NCBI GenBank assembly: GCA_008360955.1
Contig: LUCM01000151.1
Span: forward strand, 291,827 to 355,826
DNA from: Fasciolopsis buskii
Lineage: Eukaryota > Platyhelminthes > Trematoda > Plagiorchiida > Fasciolidae
Direction of reading: 5' to 3'
DNA: 64,000 nucleotides
A program made the translations under genes and the position numbers. Below the pieces are notes generated by a model. It had not been told where the DNA came from, made no database searches, and was given only the letters and a program-made list of their open reading frames with translations. Shown piece after piece: positions 37,310-52,266 of this stretch. The number at the start of each line of letters is the position of its first letter. Position 1 is the first letter of the stretch.

Positions 37310-37600
37310 GATATCCACTTGCGCGCGTTCTACTCAAAGGTCGAGGCCACTAACCGGGATCCAACCGGCAGCTTTCTGGTTACTGGGTGGAGGCCGTAGG
37401 ATTGAGCAACCGTGGACATGGCTCTCAAATACAGATAACCAAACAAAGCATCAAGTGAACCACTATTCCAATAACACAGACCACACGACCTGGTTTCGGT
37501 CATTGAGTTGACCACGTCGGTCAGTTTCGAATTGGATCGAACGACAGCTGAACAGGATCAGAAGGACGTTTCTGACTAATCTCGTTATTGTGGGGTGACA
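37310..37600. repeat. GC-rich patch, probably repeat-derived
   Basis: A GC-rich island open on both strands (37299-37511 plus, 37330-37515 minus). On the minus strand it contains GGTTGGATCCC, one or two changes from a polymerase III B box, so it could be an eroded tRNA-like element. No A box is convincing and no second copy was found here, so the nature of the repeat is uncertain. Confidence 0.3.
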
Positions 37601-40600
37601 CGAAAAGCCAACTATTATGTTCGGTGCGAAATCCACTTAGGTACAATGAGTTGACTTTTGGATGGATGCGGCGTAAATGGAATTCCCATTCTACGTATCA
37701 TCTCGCTCCTCACGTCACCTTAAAACAACCAAAGACAAATGATAATAAGTAGACAAACTGTCATACAATCCTCTGGGATGCAGGAGGTCAGGCAGATTCA
37801 AAAGTGCCGAATGAATCGTTCTTTTCCACTGTTTTTTGATGCAAATGTTTTTCCATAGTCTTTCAGTTGAAAATTAGTGCTACCTGCAACATCGTCATGA
37901 AATTATACGGAAAATTCAACTTCAAATTCAAAATTTACCGATTACTTCCCCGCGACAACTTACAGTATCAGTGGTTTTGCGTAGCAACCAGAAATGTGGC
38001 AGACTTTGATTTCGTGGCTACACCCGTTACAAATAATAACACGGAAAACTAGAAAAATGTTAATTTCGGCAAGCCATACTTCCGAAAAGGTTTCTTATCT
38101 TTCTACAACCAACCGAATAGTTTAGGCTGGGACGAATAAAAAAAGAATTATTTTCAGTAGATCAAAAGTAAAATAAGCTGTTGTAACGAAGATGCAGCCC
38201 ACGAATTCTGATGAGGTAGAAACTTTAAGACAAAATGCCCATTCTAAAAGAAGCCTCGTGCCCGTCTTCGCCAAACCTCACTAAGCGTTTATTTTTTCGT
38301 AATAGTTTTCCTTAAGGTTTAGTTAGTTTATGTCAAAAGGTGCATAAAATCAGATTGTGAGATCGGTTAAAATACCCCACAAGGAATCTCAGTTTTATCC
38401 ATGGAACTGTAATGCGATGCTCTAACTCCAAATTGGACATTAAAGCAAAACGCCACAACTTCGATGTTCATGGTATAAAAATAATTATTCTGACAGGATG
38501 TCACTTTTGAGTGACCGGGAGAGCTTCGGGTTACAGTGGCACAGTCAAGAGTCACTAGCGTTTTTGCGAGCTTTGCATCCGATGGAACATGCTTTCCTGT
38601 GTTCAGTTATTTTGCTCTCTCACTGACATAGAGACGGAGAGTAAAATGGGCCATACACCAAATTTTCGACATACTGGCTAGGTAAGTAGCACTAATGTAT
38701 ACGGCTTGGTCTAGTAGAGCTTCCATATTTTTCAGGAATAAACTCAAACAGTTTGATGCTTGTCCAGATAGATACTGCGGCTAAATCTATTCACCTGGAG
38801 ATACCATAATTCTTAGTGAGAAGCAGGTTTAAATGATTTCACTGGCTGGACTGCGAAATGCCCATTTCTCGCTTAAATCTCAAGTTATCCGATCAACAGT
38901 GCAATTAGGAAATACCAGACTGACGGTTCCATCTTAGTAAAACTCACCTGTGATGCATGTTCAGCTTCGCGCCCACGGTGTGATTCTGGGCTTTTCAACT
39001 ATCCTTGCGATGCTCACGGTATTATCTGGTGTCAAATGGTGCGGTTAGTGCCAAGGATATTGCGAAGAATCGGAACAGAAAAATGAACGTAATTCTACTG
39101 CAAACGAGACAACCAGTACTGCCAAAAGAAAAAAATATGGACAACTTAGGATAGAAGTGAACAATGTTGCCTTAAAACAAATTTTTATTATGGTATTGTT
39201 TCACAACTTTCTTTGATTCCTTAAAACATCATGGGATCAGTATCGCAAACGTTTAACCCTTTTTGGAAACTATTAGGGTTAGAAGTGGGGATGTGAAATC
39301 CTTTGTAATTTTTTCTTTATAACCAAACCGTGAAAATATGCCTCCTGTGTTAGCTTCACTACTTATGTTAAATCAATTCGCAAAGTGCTTGGTTTCTTGG
39401 TAACTGGCATCAAATTCTTGTAGTTGCGGTCTTACATGGAAAAACCTTTGGTTTTATGGCAAAAATAACCTGATTACGTTTGTATTTCCAGACGGCGGTT
39501 TTATGTCGAGGTCAGTTTTCCGTTCGTTGATCATTTACCCTGAAGAAAAATTAGTTTAAAAATCGAGCAATCTGCTTGCTGTCAACACTAAGCTCTTAGT
39601 CGGGTTAAATGTGTCACCGGAATTTTCCAAGTATCCAGCTATGGTCATGTACGGCTTCTTTCCGTCTCTAACTAATTCGAAGTATTGATCATCCCGTGTG
39701 ATTGCTTCACTTGGGGACCCAGAAAATCAAGTGTAAGCCAAACTGTAAGTGAAGGGTCAGCACAATGGAAAAGTTGTTGCGCTTTCTTTTGATTCGAATT
39801 GGAAGATCCGAGAATCGTCTCGACCCAGGATAAAATAGCAGTTTGTGCGTGAAAATGCAAGCCCGTAAATCCGGAACAAGTCACGGGTGAATTAAAATAT
39901 TTCGTTAGCAGGTGTAGGAAACAGTTCAGTTTGGTGAAACATGAAGGAAATGGGACAATTACGCTGGTTTGCAGCCTCTAACAATCCTTTTCCGAAATCA
40001 CTTGACGCGCATGCTTCTATTGATACTTGTATTTTCATCGCTGATATTTAGGAGAGCATCTAAACAGCTTGTTTTTCACCCACTTCTGATCAGTAGCATA
40101 CTACTTATTCAGTTACAAAAATCACAAAAGTAGTTTTCAGACGGCAATTACCTGTGAAGTTTCGAGGCCACACGTTTCCATTTGTACTCACTTAATTGGG
40201 CTTTTAATAAGTTTACTGGTGTTTATTAGTTCGAATACCAGTCATTAAGACGTATTAGAAATGAAGCACCCTAATCGTGGTATTTCTGAAAGTGCCGTGA
40301 TCCCGAGTAAGACTATTTCCGTTAGGAAATTCACACAAAAAGCACTTGGGCTGTGTATTCGCAGTAGTGAATATTGTAAAAGTAGTAGACGAGCGATAAC
40401 CTTTAATTAGGAGACCACTACTGGAAGGCGACAAAATCGTCCACCAGTAGGTTGCTAAAATCAGTGGTTTCAAACGAACATGGGACAAATGATTCTGTTG
40501 AAATGTTTGAACACGTTGGTTCATAAATAAACATGGATGCTAACGACATTGATGGCAAATTGTTTATTTGCTCAAAACTCCAGTGACCTCTTTTCGACTC

Positions 40601-43600
40601 TGTGGCAAGCAAATAAACCTGGACCAAAAATTGTTTTCTTTAATGAAACAGGTCGACGCAATAATAACTAAGCTCCGGCTGCAAAATTCATGATTGTTTA
40701 GGGTTCATCATCCTTGTTCCATGTCAGTAAGTCTTTGAATGATGGGCGGTTATCATATTTTAAATGGGCACAAACTATTTCCAACTTGCCTAATATTGCT
40801 TCTTTAACTGCTAGATTACCATAACTACCTACTCAGTGGCCAATAAGTCGAAAATCTTTTCATACCTTGGTCGCACCACAGTAGAGGTTGTTATCTAAAA
40901 CTGTTTAGTAACAACGAAGCGCCGAATTTCATATCACATTTAGGCGTCATTCCTCATGAATAACTGCGGACATGTCATGAGCTGCGGCAAATCATCCTAC
41001 AGTTTACCGACTTTTGCCCGGTTTGAGATAAATGTAGCCTTATTCCATATTAAAAATCACGTCAAGAGGATGAGATAGTGCAGCGTCTTGGAGCATGATA
41101 ATACGGTCAATATTGTTTTCAAAATCCTTTCTGCATTCTTGGTGAACATTGGACAAACATCCCTTGGTAGTTAGCGAGTGAGATTGGAGGCAAACAGAGA
41201 AGACCGGTTTTTAATCGTTAATCTACGAGTAACATAGAGTGACGGGGTCCCATTGTTTTGTACGGACTATGAAATACACTTAGTGATGGGCATTAATTGG
41301 TATAATTTATCCAAAAACAGAATTTTTTGCGCAGGACTTATGAGTAGAACTAGGATACCATTTGAATCCAGTTATGGCAGGGACTTGCTTTTGTCTTTCT
41401 GGCAACACCTTTTAACCTTACTAAATGGATACGCACCGTATTATTGAGCCTTAGAATGGAACAAGAAAAATGAGGTGAAGTTCAGGTTTCCGCATTAAAG
41501 CCTAAAGAATCAAAGAAATTGGTGGTTTGTCAATGCGGAATTCTTTGTTAAAATAGCCATTGAGTAATATCAACGTCTGTTTCCGCAATGCCATGAAAAT
41601 ATTGCAGGCTATCAATTTCGGGCTGTCGAACAGGGTCAACTGAGAAATCTGCGTTATATTAGCTTTACTATTCTTAATTTCTAAAGAAGAAACGAACATT
41701 TGAAAAATTATGGCCTAGAAAGAAAACAAATCTGTTTACGACGAATGGTGTTTTTCTGCACGATCCATATACAGTTAACCATTGAGAGTCAAACCAGCCG
41801 ACATATCGGCCATGACGAAGGACCCACAACTGTGTTCCGGATTTGCGTTCCAGTTTGGTTTGGACGAGTATATCCTTCCGATATCTATATTTCAGGATTA
41901 TAATTTCCGATATTTCCGTATTTTTTATTCCTTGACCCATCGCTGGTTATACAGTTTTGTTAACCTGGAAAACACATTAAGATGAAAAACGAATGAAATC
42001 CGTCCTTTTTAACAGGCGCATTGCAATGAAGAACTTAACAATCATTTGTTGTGAAAGTGCAGCCCACTGTTGTGCTGCTTGTTTGTTGTCTATAACTATC
42101 GGTCTGAGGCAAAAATGGTCAAATTTTATTGCATAACAAGTGAGTGAATATCATATACTGCCGAAACTAGGAGGCAATTTCGAAATGGAGCTTGCAACTT
42201 TGTCCACTAAAAGGTCTACGAAATGATCAAGGCCTTATCAGTTGCATGTTTTCTTTAGCGATTCGCAAGGGGAAAGAGGCAACATGCAAATGGACTTGTC
42301 AACTGGCGGCAAGAATCTTAAATGTGCACAACGAATTCGGCCACCACCCGTAAACTGCATAGCTCAAAAAAATTCATCACTGTCGTTTATGGTTGACAAT
42401 CTTTGGGAAAGCCTTTCCACGAATTAATGTGCGTATTTTAACTCTGCGGGGTTGATATTGTACTACTGTTTTCCAATCTGCTTAAGTCTGTCATGTCTAT
42501 TTGAATGGTAAGCTGTAATTTGTACAGTCATTGCTTTGTAACGGTGATTCCCAATAGTAAATGGGTACAGTGTGGTTTGGGGCCAGAAGAACGCAGATAA
42601 CGCATGTCTTTGCCCAGCTTTAAGTGCAACATAGGTTTGATTTGGCATCTGCCACCACTGTTCATTTCACAGGCCTGTTTGTGAATCTCAAGCTGGTAGG
42701 GTAGGTTGCAGCCGGTGAATTCCAAAGAGCATAAGAGCAATCTAGGAAGCTTTTCTAAGCACCAATTACGCGATGAACTCACATGATGAATTATTCCCTT
42801 ACCAGACCGAACTTTTAGAAATAATGGGAAGCGTTAATCTCTCGTGTGACTATCCTCGAGTACCGAATCAAAGAAGTTCTGAGTGTAAAATGATTCTTTT
42901 ATTTGTAGAATTGTATTGGAAGCTGGTAGAGTTTTACGCCTCACGAACATGATGCTTTTAACCGGCGGAAAAGTGTAACAAACGATTTGCAATGATGAAA
43001 CGTGAAATAAATACAAAGCTCCTGTTTTTATATTACGGTGCAATGTGAGAATAAAAATTTATTCCTTTTGGTGTGCTAACTTTCACTGAAAGTTAGAAAA
43101 ATACAGTAACTTCAATTGCTATTTTTGTTCCGCGTAAAGCACCTATTATTTGCAATGGACGGCTACAGTGTTGGATTTTGTTGGGTCGCAACTTGGATCA
43201 GCCTATTGGAAGCAATTCATGACTGAATGGCGCGACTAAGGTTTTAGTTGGAAAGTTTGCAGTTGTCATCGTGGAAGTTCGTAGATTCGCTTCACTAGCA
43301 TTGCGAGTGAGATCGAAGTCTTGATCAATCTAGAGATGCTGCCTTCTTCAGTTTCACGGCGTTTGATTCTGGGGGAAAAATACAAAAGTGCAAACTAGAA
43401 TACCGCTAAAATTGGAGTGATGTGAGTTACGTTTCAAACGCGGCAAATGTAGAACTGATTACTCTTTTGGAAACAAAAGCTTCGTAATGTGTGATGAAAT
43501 GGACCAGACGAGACAGCTAATTAAGTACAGTCACTCCATTATGATTGTTCGAAAACATATGCCTGAAAATGACTCTCCCATTCTTATCTTCTCAGAAACA

Positions 43601-45635
43601 TTCTGACAATTTAACAATTAAATTTAAAAGTGCACACCGAAAGGCAACATTGTCTATGGAAGTACCAACCAGGCGATACTTCGGCTACTGCGGATAACTT
43701 CTAAAGACAACAGTATTCACTAGATTGCAAAACGCCTTTCATCCAGGTTGGTCATGGAATCCTCAATGTTATCTTATTTCCGCATTTTCAGGTGTCGTGT
43801 AGAAGTATATATGCATCGCATTACGTGTTACATTTCGAATAACTAATATTGTTTCTGATTGGTTCTTCAGAATGATGGCCATTCAAATGTCGTTGTACTT
43901 TTCAAATTAATGTTGTTTTCATATATAATAGTTGATTAAATTCTGACGCCAGGTTACTCAATTCAGATAATAAAGCGCACCTTAAATTCCATGGACAACG
44001 TTCAGAAATCGAAATATTTCCTTTAAACACCTACATGACTGCTGTAGTTCCAACTGCTTTTGCGATTCCGCTGCTTAATACCCCGGACTCATTTTTACAT
44101 AAAATGTGCTCAAACAGATCCAACCAGTTCGTGAAAATGTTGCTAGGAACTACCACGCCAACCGTGGAGGGGGAAGAGTAACAAGGTTGTGTGATTTTAA
44201 CAAATGCTGTTCAAATTTCATTTTGATGGGTAATTTGAGAAGACAATAACACAGACTTTGCCGTATTTTCCTTTTTATTTTTTTACTGAAAAGTGATTTA
44301 GAAATATTGTTGATTTCAAAATATTTTTGTCGAGTGATTAAACGTTTAGGTTTACAAAAGATGATTGTCTTTCTGTTCAAATGGTCATCGTTTCTGACAA
44401 TGAAATTTACTGATTTATTGGTGCGTCACACTGAGCATGAATTTGTAAAGCGCGTTTGCCAATGAACGGCGCATTAATTCGGTGTTTGGATTAAGCTTTA
44501 TCTGGGAAGACTAATTAAAGGCTTTTCACGAATGAAGTGTTCAACTGGTAATCGTATGCAATAGCTCGGACAAAATGCCACCGCTTTGATTTTTCCAAAA
44601 CTCACGAGGTTTCATGCATGATAAATTTTCTTTAAAATAACAAGCCGCTTGTTATCAGAAAACCAAATGTCAAAATTTATGGTCTTTTTTTCAGTATTCT
44701 TGATAACCATCATTTAGTAGCTTTTAAGAGCAAATTGAGCAGTATTTGCGTTGCTTTGAAAATCGCCTATTACCGCATGTGATTTAATACAGCTGTAATA
44801 AATCGTTCAAAAGAATGCAGATCCTTCAGGGCACATGTTTATACAGGTATCGAATTTAAACTTCATATTCGGATAAGGGCTGAAGGGGCAGGTTGCCGTG
44901 GCACACTTTATAAAACGGCATCAAATGAATTCAGGGAACTTTCATTTATCCGCGTACTGCACACATGTTCGCAAAAATTAAAAGTTACCATTATAAGATT
45001 TTTATTTCCATGCTACTTTAGTTCTTGGTTAACAATGGCTTGGTAAAAAATGACTATGAGGAAATGTCACAGAGAATGTGACGAAATCAATAAAAAGATC
45101 CGTAAGGTTAACGAAACGGTGTAGATTTTAGTTAGAACGATTGTACCTTTTGACAATGAAAGCAGTTTCCGCCAGTATCAATTATTGCTTTGCATGATTA
45201 GTATGACCCTTAGATTCAACTCGTTTGCCTCAGGCGCCTAAGGTTTCCGTATTGTTCGCAGTATTCTCCCTGATAACTGAAATGTTTGTTTTTGAGATAT
45301 TACTCTTCATTCCCGTGGAATTGGCTATAAGAAAGATGGATTATCCGGTGTATTGTATTGTCCATCTTTGTTTGGCCGTTTTAGTGCACTAGAAGCACAT
45401 GAGCAAAGTGGATATATTCAGTGATGTTCAGAATGCGACGGATCAGTGCATGCAATGAGTGACAGCATTTGACTACCAACGAAGTCAAGAAGAATTTGAC
45501 GTCTTTTAAGGAGTTGAGCGCTTAGGCTACGTGATCGGTTCATCGAAGACGGTTGTCACGATTGTAAAGCCATTAGTCTTCCGTGATCAAAGTAAAATTC
45601 GTCTAGCAACTTATCAGGAAGAACTGACATCTCAC
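37601..45635. other. Long gene-poor stretch
   Basis: About 8 kb with only short frames. The most protein-like are two overlapping minus-strand frames at 40418-40627 (69 codons, ending DFSNLLVDDFVAFQ) and 40255-40524. They share sequence in different registers and have no recognised domain. No repeat copies were matched. Confidence 0.5.
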
Positions 45636-45639
45636 TAAA

Positions 45640-46095
45640 ATTTCATGTGAATCGTTGGGAGCGTGAATGGATGATAGATCGACTTAAGAATCTTATGTTG
45701 ACTCATGGGAGGGTTTTCGTCGGCCAAGCAAGGCTAACCGTCAGAAATGTGCCACAAGGCCCGAAAGTATTGGTTTTTCTTCCCAGTGGTATGTTTTGCA
45801 TATGGACGGATGAACAAAACTTCCCCGAAAGCACACGATCAGTTTCGCGGTTATTGCCGCCCTTCAGGTGTGCGCAGCCGGTACTCTCCTGTCCAAACAC
45901 CCTTATACTAGTGCGCTCTTTTCTTAGTTTTCCCACTAGAATCTCATTTGAATCGTTAGGATCCTCAATGGATGATAGTATAGGGATGGTTGGACAAGAC
46001 AATACCGAGTACGCATGCCTGAAGATCGGCAATAACCGTGAAACCAGTCATGTGCTTCCGGGGAAATCCCATTCATCCATTCCTACGCAAAACAT
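45640..46095. repeat. Fold-back repeat: three related units in +, -, + order
   Basis: Positions 45793-45910 and 45977-46093 are inverted copies of each other, about 118 nt long and about 76% identical without gaps, separated by 66 nt. Most mismatches are transitions. The inner right unit also begins like a direct copy of 45640-45681 (shared TGAATCGTT-GGA and AATGGATGATAG), and weaker direct similarity continues to about 45780. The transcript could fold into a long imperfect hairpin. The 168-codon plus frame (45647-46153) and the 109-codon minus frame (45703-46032) cover the arms and read similar peptides from opposite strands, so they reflect the repeat and not a gene. Confidence 0.7.
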
Positions 46096-46099
46096 GATA

Positions 46100-49000
46100 C
46101 TGAAAATAATTGTCACCATTTTACTACAAAACCACCTTTTTACAACGATGTAGCCATCACTGCAAGTAGTTTTATTTTTACTACGATTCATATGCATACA
46201 GTGAGAAGATCGTGCTTGATCTTCCACGCGTGAATTAAGTATTTGTCAATAAGAGGTGTGACTGGGGACTGACCCTTTAGGTAGCACTTCAGATTGTTGG
46301 TTTCAAACGATTTTTCATTGCCTACAATATACAAAGTCATCTCTTCAATAAGACGGAATTTGAACGCAACTTGTCTTTTTACAACAACTTATGCCAACGT
46401 CGTGTCTTCCAACAACATTTCATCAAACAAGAAATCAGTTTCATCTGAAATTCTATGACCAATAGGTACAACAGTTTGCAAATGTCCCGCCAAAGTTTGA
46501 GCCGTTTATCTTTGAGAAGGCTCAACTTCTCTAAACACTAACGGATACAAACGCATGTACATCTCCACTTTGTGTAAGTTTATATGGTTTAAGCACGTAT
46601 ACCATAACTATATTAATTTTGTATTGTATTGCACTTCACTTTAGTTAAGCACGTATACAACATTCCGTGTTTTACGATATGGTTAGCATGGATACGACTG
46701 CCAGGACCAGATATACTCGGAGGCCTTCTGCCCACTTCGTATTTTTGCCTGTTATCATTTGTGAGTACCGCTCTCTTTAATGGAATTCATTCTCGGGTAT
46801 CTGCTCGTCCTCGCAGGTGTGCAACTGCATTCGCGTCTAAAACATGAACGTAGAATTGTTTGACGAATTCGTCAGGATTTTAGGGGATACATTATCAGAA
46901 GACTTTTCTTGGTCGGTCAGAGGGTTGAACATTCATATCTGTTTTCTGGCGAGATGCAAGCGGCCTTGTGCGATTTTTTGAGGTTAAAACGAAAATTATT
47001 CAAAACTGCTACAAATGGGATGTAATTAGGCAACACTGTGATAAAAGGATATAAATATAGTCCCTGAACATAGACCGAGAGCAACAAAAAGAAGCAGGTA
47101 AGCCGGTTTTTCTAACCATTCTGCTTTATCACAGTAAATATGACGACTATTGACAAGAAAAAGGATACATGTTGGCTGAAAAGGATGAATGATTCATGAG
47201 TGGAAACGGATAGAATGCGCACATTTGGTCCAAATCGTGCTCTGGATCGGAAAAGTGAGCGTCCTTAATTTTGATGTTCTTTCTTGGATAGGTGGAGAAA
47301 GGGCAAAGCGAACTTCAGTGCCTGAACTAACTGTTTCTTGGCCCATAAGGAAGGATCGTTATTTAGAAGACACAGCTCTCGCAATTGAATGGGCCTCGCA
47401 CATTCACCTTGAAGTGCTTATTCGAAATTTTGTTTAACAGGCTAAACTCTTCGGCCACATTCACCAAGCGGTTTTAATTGACAAGGTTTCAACAAACAAA
47501 CTTGACTTCCCTAGTGTTCAGTCACGCCGGCTGATGCTCGAGAATCCGTTCGGGCTTATTCACTTCCTTGAACCACGGTATATCTTTATTGCAGTTAGTA
47601 TTATTTATTTTTAATTTGATGTATTGAGGCGATTATGAACCAATGAAAACAAGCTTGTCCTCTACCCGATGTCGTTTCTAGTCTAAGACTACATTAAATA
47701 TGTCAGTTCACGGTGATTTTTATCAATAGAGGTCTGTGACGGCCAGGTGAGTAGAGATTTTCCTCTAACAGAAAGGTCTGAAAACGCGCAGCGTATGCTA
47801 TTCTCTAGATCCGCATTTTCACACCAATTTCTGCTAATTCGCTTTCTGCATTTTGCTGGAATTATGCAAACCAGCGTTGGGTGTTGTGCTACGCAGGATA
47901 TTTTTGAAATTGTTTAGGGGCTGTCGCGTAATACACATTTATCAGATGTCTTGGAATCAACGTACAAAACAGGTTCTGTCGGACAACGGGCATGAAAAGC
48001 GGAAACCGACAAGTTGGCCTGGAGGCTGTACTACGGGCAAATCCCAAATTTCTTAATACAAACCTAACAACGTGTATGGATTAGGAACTCGGTTTTCTAA
48101 CTGCAGTCGCAGCAAAAAGCAAATGCCAAATCATCGGAATTACTTCGCTGCTATAGTTTTGGACAGAATGGATGAAACTACGCATACGAGTGCACTCCAT
48201 ATGGTTCTAACCAACTGCTATACAAAACATCAATGTTGCGCTGGTGAATTAGTTACTTGGTTGCGAACAAAACGGAGTTAGACAGTCAACTCAGATTGAA
48301 ATGATTGACTGAAAAAAGAGAATATCATGCTATAAAATGCAAGCTATTTTTTTCGAACGGACTACGATTACGCCTTGACAACAACTACTAATGAAACGTG
48401 AAACCGCAGCCAAGCTAAGAATATTTTTCCATATTTTATCAAGTCTCAATTCTAACACCCAGATAGACAACTGTGTGAATTTGGGGGAGATTCTATCATA
48501 TGTGACACAATTTTCTCACGAAATTTTGTTTGGCAAATTTCTTTCCTTTCTCAGTAAAACTGATGTTTGTTTGGAGTCTTTTTCAATGAGCAACACGCGT
48601 TTATTTATGGCCCACAGGCGTGCGCTGCTGAACATATAAGATCACTGATTTTGAAGGTTTGCATAGTCACGGAGACCAAAACGAATCGATCCTCAGGACA
48701 AACTAGCAGAACAGTCAAACCGCGAAAATGATCCTCTGGAAACTTAGCGCATTTACGAAGAGTTGTGATTTTTAACGTCATTTCCGTGTTTACGTTTGCA
48801 ATCCAAACCAGTATGGTTCTTACTGAATATCTGATAATTTTGTTTCCAAAACTTCTGTCTGTTAGAAATCCCCTAAGCCTAACACAATGAACTTTTGTCT
48901 CTTCTACCTAAGGAAATCCGAAGAAAAAAGAACAGGTTTGGCGAATTCGACGGAGATCAGAAATTAGGCCACCGAATTCCGAAATTCACCGCATAGACAA

Positions 49001-52000
49001 GAGATTTATTGATACGGTGCTGGAAAATTCTGGTTTTTTGAGACTCCTTGGGTGACAGTATGAAGAACCTAAACGCTTGTGCTGACATTAAAAAATCGAC
49101 AGGAATTCCGGTTCGACGACTCCATATAAATAAATGCCTCAGACCACACCTACGTTCGTTTAGAAGCAGCTGAGCGAATCGGTGAACAAAATAATGAATC
49201 TTTGGTTGTCTGAAATTGTCTGGTGTCCCGCCAGATTTATTGACAGGTATTTGTAATGGGTGCACAAAACAGAGGAAGTTCCCTACATACGGAGTTCTGC
49301 AAATGTAACTTTTGTTTCAAGGAAGAAGCCTCTTATATCAGGCCTCGTCGTATGCACGTCTGTGATGCCGAAGATTCCGGAAAATACTCCGCTCCTTGAT
49401 GTCTCTAATTGAAATGTTTCGGAGGATCCCTATCGGTTTTATGAAGATAGGCCTGATCGACTCTTGTAGCAGTTGCATGCGTGATGATATCTCTTGGGTT
49501 TGCAGTAGGCAAGAAATATAAATGAACCAAATTCCAATTTCGAACTTTCAAAAGCATCTCTACTTTATCCTAATGCATAGTTGACTAGACAGTGCAGATT
49601 GATGCTTAGCTGTTTCTATGGCCGGGCTTTGTTTGCTTGGTTTGATGGATGGGCCTCCTCCTCATAGTCAGTAAGCACTGAGGACTTCGACGGCGATATC
49701 TTCCCTCTTCCTGCCTGTTTTACCCACAAGTAAAACAACTTTCTTACTTGTTTGATGTCAAGAAACAGATTAAATGATTTTTTGGATGTCAGTATTTTGT
49801 ACGTGAGAGCTTTGCACTATCTGACATAATACAATGCAACTTGTACACTGGTACTCAGTCAGTCCCTTCTACAACCGAGGGCATCCGACCACCATGACGT
49901 GTCAATTCCATTGCAAATTAAACCAAAATTTTGCAGACAGTGTCCCTCGCTTTGACGTGAATAACAAATATTTGCTTTCATCGCCCACCGTCAAATAACC
50001 TAAACTTAATTTCCGACAATAGTGCTTGGTCTATCCGGCTCAACGAATTTAGAAAATTAGCCGATATGTCCTAGGCTAATTGTATTCTCAGTACCCGATA
50101 GTTGCATCACAAAACTTGCAATCACCTGCACTAGCCCTTACTGATTTTACTGCTTAATAGTAGAGTTTTCTGATTTGTTGGAAAACGCAAATTTATCTGC
50201 TCCCTCGATTCATAGGAACACCTGGACCTGCACTTATCGACACCATCACAACAAACACATTGCAGTCTGTGATAGTTTGGTTGTCAAATTCTATCTCATG
50301 TCCACCATCCCTAGCACAATAAGACTAAAAATTTTCTAACCGTATCCTCCACCAGGTAGAATCTCAGACTTCTTTCTGTCGCATATCAACTTCATATTTC
50401 TCTTTTGCTACACCTCACTGGTGTTCGACTTCACAGTGAAAACATTATTTCTAGACTATGAGAGAGCTTAAAATAGAACATTAATTCTCTTTTTATTTTG
50501 CTACGGAAATTGTTTTTATAAGCAACCTCATTTTTTATTCACAGATTTGGTCCTAAGTGGTGAAGAGTCTTCATTTTAGAATGTTTGATCCAACTATTCA
50601 TTTGGCTTCGCTTGCATAACGTTGCCATTTAAGCGGCGAGGAACGGAATGTAGCTTAACGTATCCTTCTTAGGAAATCAATAGTCAAAATCTATCCATTG
50701 GAATTTTTAATATCATGGATACGAAATTCCAATTAACATGAGGGGCTATTACTAACTGCAATACTAGTTTCCATAATGCTCGAAATACTTCCGAATGAAA
50801 TGAAATAAAAATGAAAGCAACTTGCTCTTCGAAGGCTACCTCCAAAATAATTGTTTAATTAAGAGCGACCAGTACTAACTGACCGAATAAAAAAGATTAG
50901 AAAAAGAAATTGTTAATCCAAAGGAATTTTTATTGCTCGGGGATTTCGCGCTTCAGGAATCCTTCAGCATGTTACTAAGCACTATTTTCGATTTGACTAT
51001 TGTTGTTTGGTGAGTTCGCTATCAGCGAAAGGGTTTCCCCTCAAAGAGACTTTCTATTGACTTTACTACTTCCTTTTCAGCGGTACCGAATATCAAACAA
51101 ATACAAGAGAATGGAGCGTCGAAGGACTGTTTTATTCTTTTTGGTCTTACAATACTCCGTATCTAATGCAAAGTGTATTTCGCGTCATTTTCAACCCACT
51201 GAGCTTCTTTCTGTAAGCACCGTAGGTATATTCTAAGTCCTGGTTACTATAGAAATAAAGTTTGATTCACACTCAAACAAGATGTCTGACTTCCCTAGTT
51301 CAACCATATCACAGCCATGAGAAGACCATTTTGGATCAGCCAGACGGTAGTCGCAGCTCTGGTTCATTTTGAATATCTGTACATCCAAAGATAACGTTAG
51401 AAAGAGAACACATGACACCATTTTGACCGACTGGCAGAAACACTGCCGGTTCGACCGATATTTTCGCTCGTCGTACCTGCAAACTCGATACTTTATTGTT
51501 AAATTACCCGGGACTTGCGCATTTCTCGGACGACAGCTTTCGATGGATCATCATTTCAAACATCTAAGGAGTTATTTGTTCCTGATGGGTTTAATTAGTG
51601 TCAATATTCACTGAACCAAATAAAGTTTGCAGAATTTGACGGTTCCTTAGACAGGAGTTTTAGGGATATTCAAAAATGACAAAGGATAATAAGCAGAATA
51701 TCAGCATCTTGCTCCGAGGAAAGTTTTTTCACCCTTTTTGTCTACACGTAATTGGTACCTCCATGAAAGAAGCTTAAGCATAATATGCTGTGTACCGGGA
51801 TGTTCTAACCATCCCCGAAGTTTACGTGAAACTGGTTGCCCACGAGACATACCATGTCTACTTTGAGATAATCGAAGTGTTGGTCCCCTGTGACTTTTAA
51901 CAGGTTAAAAATGGATTGTATACATCAAAGCACTGTTTGCGTGTAGACAAAATGTAGCGTGTTATGCTGTATGACTGCGTCCCTGCGATTCTGGTGTGAA

Positions 52001-52260
52001 TATTTTCGCTTGCAGCGTGATGTTTCGATTAAATGCTTTGTGACTGAAAACATGAATTAGATAAAAGCAACAAATCCACACCAAAATTACCATAACGTGC
52101 AAATCTGTAAAAACTTGTGCATGAGAATTTGATGATAACAAATCCCTCAGGAAAACTTTCTTTTCAAATTGATCTCCAACTCGATTACAAGAAGTGAAAA
52201 AATGTGAACGTCAACAATCCGAGTGTCTGCTATATTGTGACTGCCCGTGCACACCCGGTC
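46100..52260. other. Long gene-poor stretch
   Basis: Chance-length frames only (46629-46847, 47189-47437, 47853-48281 plus; 48957-49265 minus). A stretch at 50190-50460 is somewhat open in more than one frame but shows no domain. Confidence 0.5.
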
Positions 52261-52266
52261 TCATAA

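Noticed and set aside
45647..46153. 168-codon plus-strand frame, second longest outside the receptor
   Set aside because: It lies across the arms of the fold-back repeat. The minus strand (45703-46032) is open with a similar peptide, so openness follows from the repeat structure.
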